From Opitutaceae bacterium (GTDB taxonomy: Bacteria; Verrucomicrobiota; Verrucomicrobiia; Opitutales; Opitutaceae): 8,466 nt of DNA. The position numbers were made by a program, and so were the translations under genes. The DNA is taken from NCBI GenBank assembly GCA_016763045.1, contig JAESUN010000228.1:1-8466 (forward strand). Direction: 5' to 3'. Below the pieces are notes generated by a model. It searched no databases and had not been told where the DNA came from. It worked only from the letters and a program-made list of their open reading frames with translations. Of the stretch, positions 6,542-8,466 are shown piece after piece (positions within the stretch are counted from its first letter, which is position 1; each line of letters starts with the position of its first letter).

Positions 6542-8466
6542 ATGATTTCCATTAAGCAGAATATTCAGATTTTACGAGCTGTGCTGGAGACCCCATCTTC
6601 GGGTCGGATTGAAATCATGTCTGATTGGAATGAGGAAATCCTTCCAAGTTTTATTTTAAAAGGTGATTCGGATAATTTTTTACAAGTATCGCCATTGCAT
6701 CCCCATGAATTTGGCTTGAAAAATGGTTTTTTTGGAATCGAAGGGAAGGTTATTTGTTTTTGTGTCTCATTAGACGAAATTCCGGAAGATATTGTTGAAC
6801 CGATATATGTCGGAGGGAGTTTTAATCGATGGGGAGATGTTATTGGCCAACCAGAGTGGGAGATGGAAAGGACACACCTATATGGAGTGGATGTCCTTCT
6901 CTGGAAGGGTCCCATCGAAATTCTCGAAGGAGATTCTGTAAGGCAGTTTAAGTTTATAACCTCCTCAGGCCAATGGTTGGACGTTGCAGAGGACGCGAGC
7001 AATCTGGTTCTTGATGGTGATGGAAATCCTAATTATCTGGTTTTGGAGCATTGCACAGGTAGGCATTGGTTCTCCTTCACGTTGCCAGAGGAGTTGGATC
7101 TCTCTGTTAATTATCAAGTGGATCTAGCTGTCCCCTCAGACAACACAAAGGCAGTGACACTGCGTCCGGGAAAGTTTTTCTATGAACTAAAGTCTGAGCT
7201 GGAGATGGGTGCGATTGTCTCGGGAGAACAGACTGTTTTTAGACTATTTGCGCCGAGAGCGAAATGGGTGAAAGTTGTTATTTTTGAGCAATTAAATGAG
7301 CCCAAATCAGAGGAATGGTATGATTTAAAACGGTTGGAGGACGGTGCGTGGGAATTGCACTTAGAGAAAGATTTGCACGGGTGCTTTTACTGGTATCATT
7401 TGGATGGGCCATGCAATGAATTTTGTCATCTTGATGCCGAGACAAATGTATTAGATCCATACGCTCTGGCGGTGGTGAGTCGAGAAGGCCCCGGGATCAT
7501 TTTAGATAAAGAGAGAGTGTCGAATGATGGGTGCTTGGAGTTTAAAGCGCCATCTTGGCAGGATCTCGTTATTATGGAATCTCACGTGCGCGATTTGATC
7601 TCAGAGGCTCCTGCTGGGTTGAGTAATAATGAGCGTCGGGGTTTTAGTGGATTGAAAAAATGGATACAGGAACCGGATTTTTATCTAGGGCAGTTGGGTG
7701 TAAATGCGATTGAGCTACAACCTGTGCAAGCGTTTGATCGGAAGGAGGTCGATGAATACCACTGGGGGTATATGCCGATTAATTATTTCTCCCCAGATGC
7801 AGGGTATGGACTTGATTCGGCTCATGGCTCGGCGGTGACCGAATTAAAAGAGGTGGTTGATGCTTTCCATCAAAGAGGGATGGCCGTGATCTTAGATGTT
7901 GTCTATAATCATGTGGGTGAGCCGAATCATCTGCTTTTTATCGATAAACTTTATTATTTTGAGCTCGAACAAGATGGAGCTCTGAAGAACTGGAGCGGTT
8001 GTGGAAACGATCTACGTTGTCGCTCAGCAATGAGTCGCCGATTGATTATCGATAGTCTATTACATTTTATTCGTTTTTACCGGATTGATGGTTTCAGATT
8101 TGATCTCGCTGAATTAATCGGTTTCGAAGTGTTACAGGAAATAGAAGGGGCCTTAAAAGCCGTTTGCCCGGAGATTATCCTCATTGCGGAGCCATGGAGC
8201 TTTAAGGGGCATATAGCGAAAGACTTGAGGGAGACGGGTTTTTCCTCCTGGAACGATTCTTACCGAAATTTCCTTCGGTCGTATGTTAAAGGAAAAGGGG
8301 ATAGAGAGGGGAGTGAATACTTCTTGAAAGGATCTCCGGGTCATTTTGCTAGTTGGCCGGCGCAAACGGTAAATTACGTAGAATCCCATGATGATGAGGT
8401 TTGGATAGATATTATAACAGAGAATGAAAACGGAAATGGGTTTTCTCCGACGGGGAATGATGTGCG
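6542..8466 (+). CDS. GH13 pullulanase/glycogen-debranching enzyme, 5' part (runs off the right edge)
   Basis: The frame is open from the ATG at 6542 to the window end: 641 codons, 3' end missing. Residues about 85-165 form a glycogen-binding-like module (GGSFNRWG at 91-98, QFKFI at 135-139, QWLD at 144-147). A second CBM48-type module starts near 230 (TVFRLFAPRA). The catalytic barrel begins near 335 (VIMESHVRDL) and carries YHWGYMP (406-412) and all four GH13 regions. Region I is DVVYNHVGE (452-460) and region II is GFRFDLAE with nucleophile D521. Region III is AEPW with acid/base E550, and region IV is ESHDDE with H616 and D617. The product should hydrolyse alpha-1,6 branches in glycogen or related glucans; the lack of a signal peptide points to intracellular glycogen use. 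AEPW and WGYMP differ from common type I pullulanase wording (GEGW, WGYDP) and lean toward isoamylase/GlgX, so the exact subfamily is open. An in-frame TGA at 6509-6511 with no other start codon in between fixes the start; no Shine-Dalgarno is present. Confidence 0.88.
   Translation, partial: MISIKQNIQILRAVLETPSSGRIEIMSDWNEEILPSFILKGDSDNFLQVSPLHPHEFGLKNGFFGIEGKVICFCVSLDEIPEDIVEPIYVGGSFNRWGDVIGQPEWEMERTHLYGVDVLLWKGPIEILEGDSVRQFKFITSSGQWLDVAEDASNLVLDGDGNPNYLVLEHCTGRHWFSFTLPEELDLSVNYQVDLAVPSDNTKAVTLRPGKFFYELKSELEMGAIVSGEQTVFRLFAPRAKWVKVVIFEQLNEPKSEEWYDLKRLEDGAWELHLEKDLHGCFYWYHLDGPCNEFCHLDAETNVLDPYALAVVSREGPGIILDKERVSNDGCLEFKAPSWQDLVIMESHVRDLISEAPAGLSNNERRGFSGLKKWIQEPDFYLGQLGVNAIELQPVQAFDRKEVDEYHWGYMPINYFSPDAGYGLDSAHGSAVTELKEVVDAFHQRGMAVILDVVYNHVGEPNHLLFIDKLYYFELEQDGALKNWSGCGNDLRCRSAMSRRLIIDSLLHFIRFYRIDGFRFDLAELIGFEVLQEIEGALKAVCPEIILIAEPWSFKGHIAKDLRETGFSSWNDSYRNFLRSYVKGKGDREGSEYFLKGSPGHFASWPAQTVNYVESHDDEVWIDIITENENGNGFSPTGNDV

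Noticed and set aside
6565..7002. 145-codon minus-strand open frame within the GH13 gene
   Set aside because: It is a shadow of the carbohydrate-binding module on the plus strand and shows no start signal or recognisable motif.

Overview
The window reads as a chromosomal housekeeping segment from a bacterium, most likely a member of the Verrucomicrobiota (Opitutae-like). This is inferred from the FtsZ tail (a phenylalanine/aspartate-rich stretch followed by DLPTYLRKG), the style of the MnmA and pullulanase-like proteins, and ordinary moderate base composition. No rRNA or other phylogenetic marker was available to confirm it. Nothing suggests phage, plasmid, transposon or CRISPR content.

Layout, left to right. 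(1) Bases 1-2985, plus strand, form a division/GTPase block: the 3' end of ftsA, then ftsZ 12 bases later, then obg/cgtA after a 163-base gap. The block is closed by a strong rho-independent terminator whose hairpin contains the obg stop codon. (2) Bases 3041-5263, plus strand, hold a two-gene unit: a 168-residue protein resembling the regulatory N-terminal domain of GspE/PilB ATPases, and 3 bases later a complete GspE/PilB-family ATPase. No other secretion or pilus gene is in view. (3) mnmA (tRNA 2-thiouridylase) lies on the minus strand, 5283-6365, convergent with the ATPase and only 19 bases from it. (4) A 176-base divergent intergenic region carries a perfect 14-bp palindrome with TATAAA on both strands. 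(5) From 6542 to the right edge, plus strand, runs the first 641 codons of a GH13 glycogen/starch-debranching enzyme with two N-terminal carbohydrate-binding-like modules.

How the genes work together: FtsA anchors FtsZ polymers to the membrane at the division site, and Obg couples ribosome assembly to growth, so the first block joins division to growth control. The ATPase pair would power a type II secretion or type IV pilus machine encoded elsewhere. MnmA modifies the tRNA wobble base. The GH13 enzyme would open alpha-1,6 branches of stored glycogen.

The points most worth a second look are: an alanine in FtsZ at the place of a catalytic T7-loop aspartate; the free-standing GspE N-domain protein; the symmetric promoter-like palindrome; and a pattern in which Shine-Dalgarno sequences precede the genes inside operons but not the genes that follow an intergenic gap. 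No novel multi-gene system is evident.
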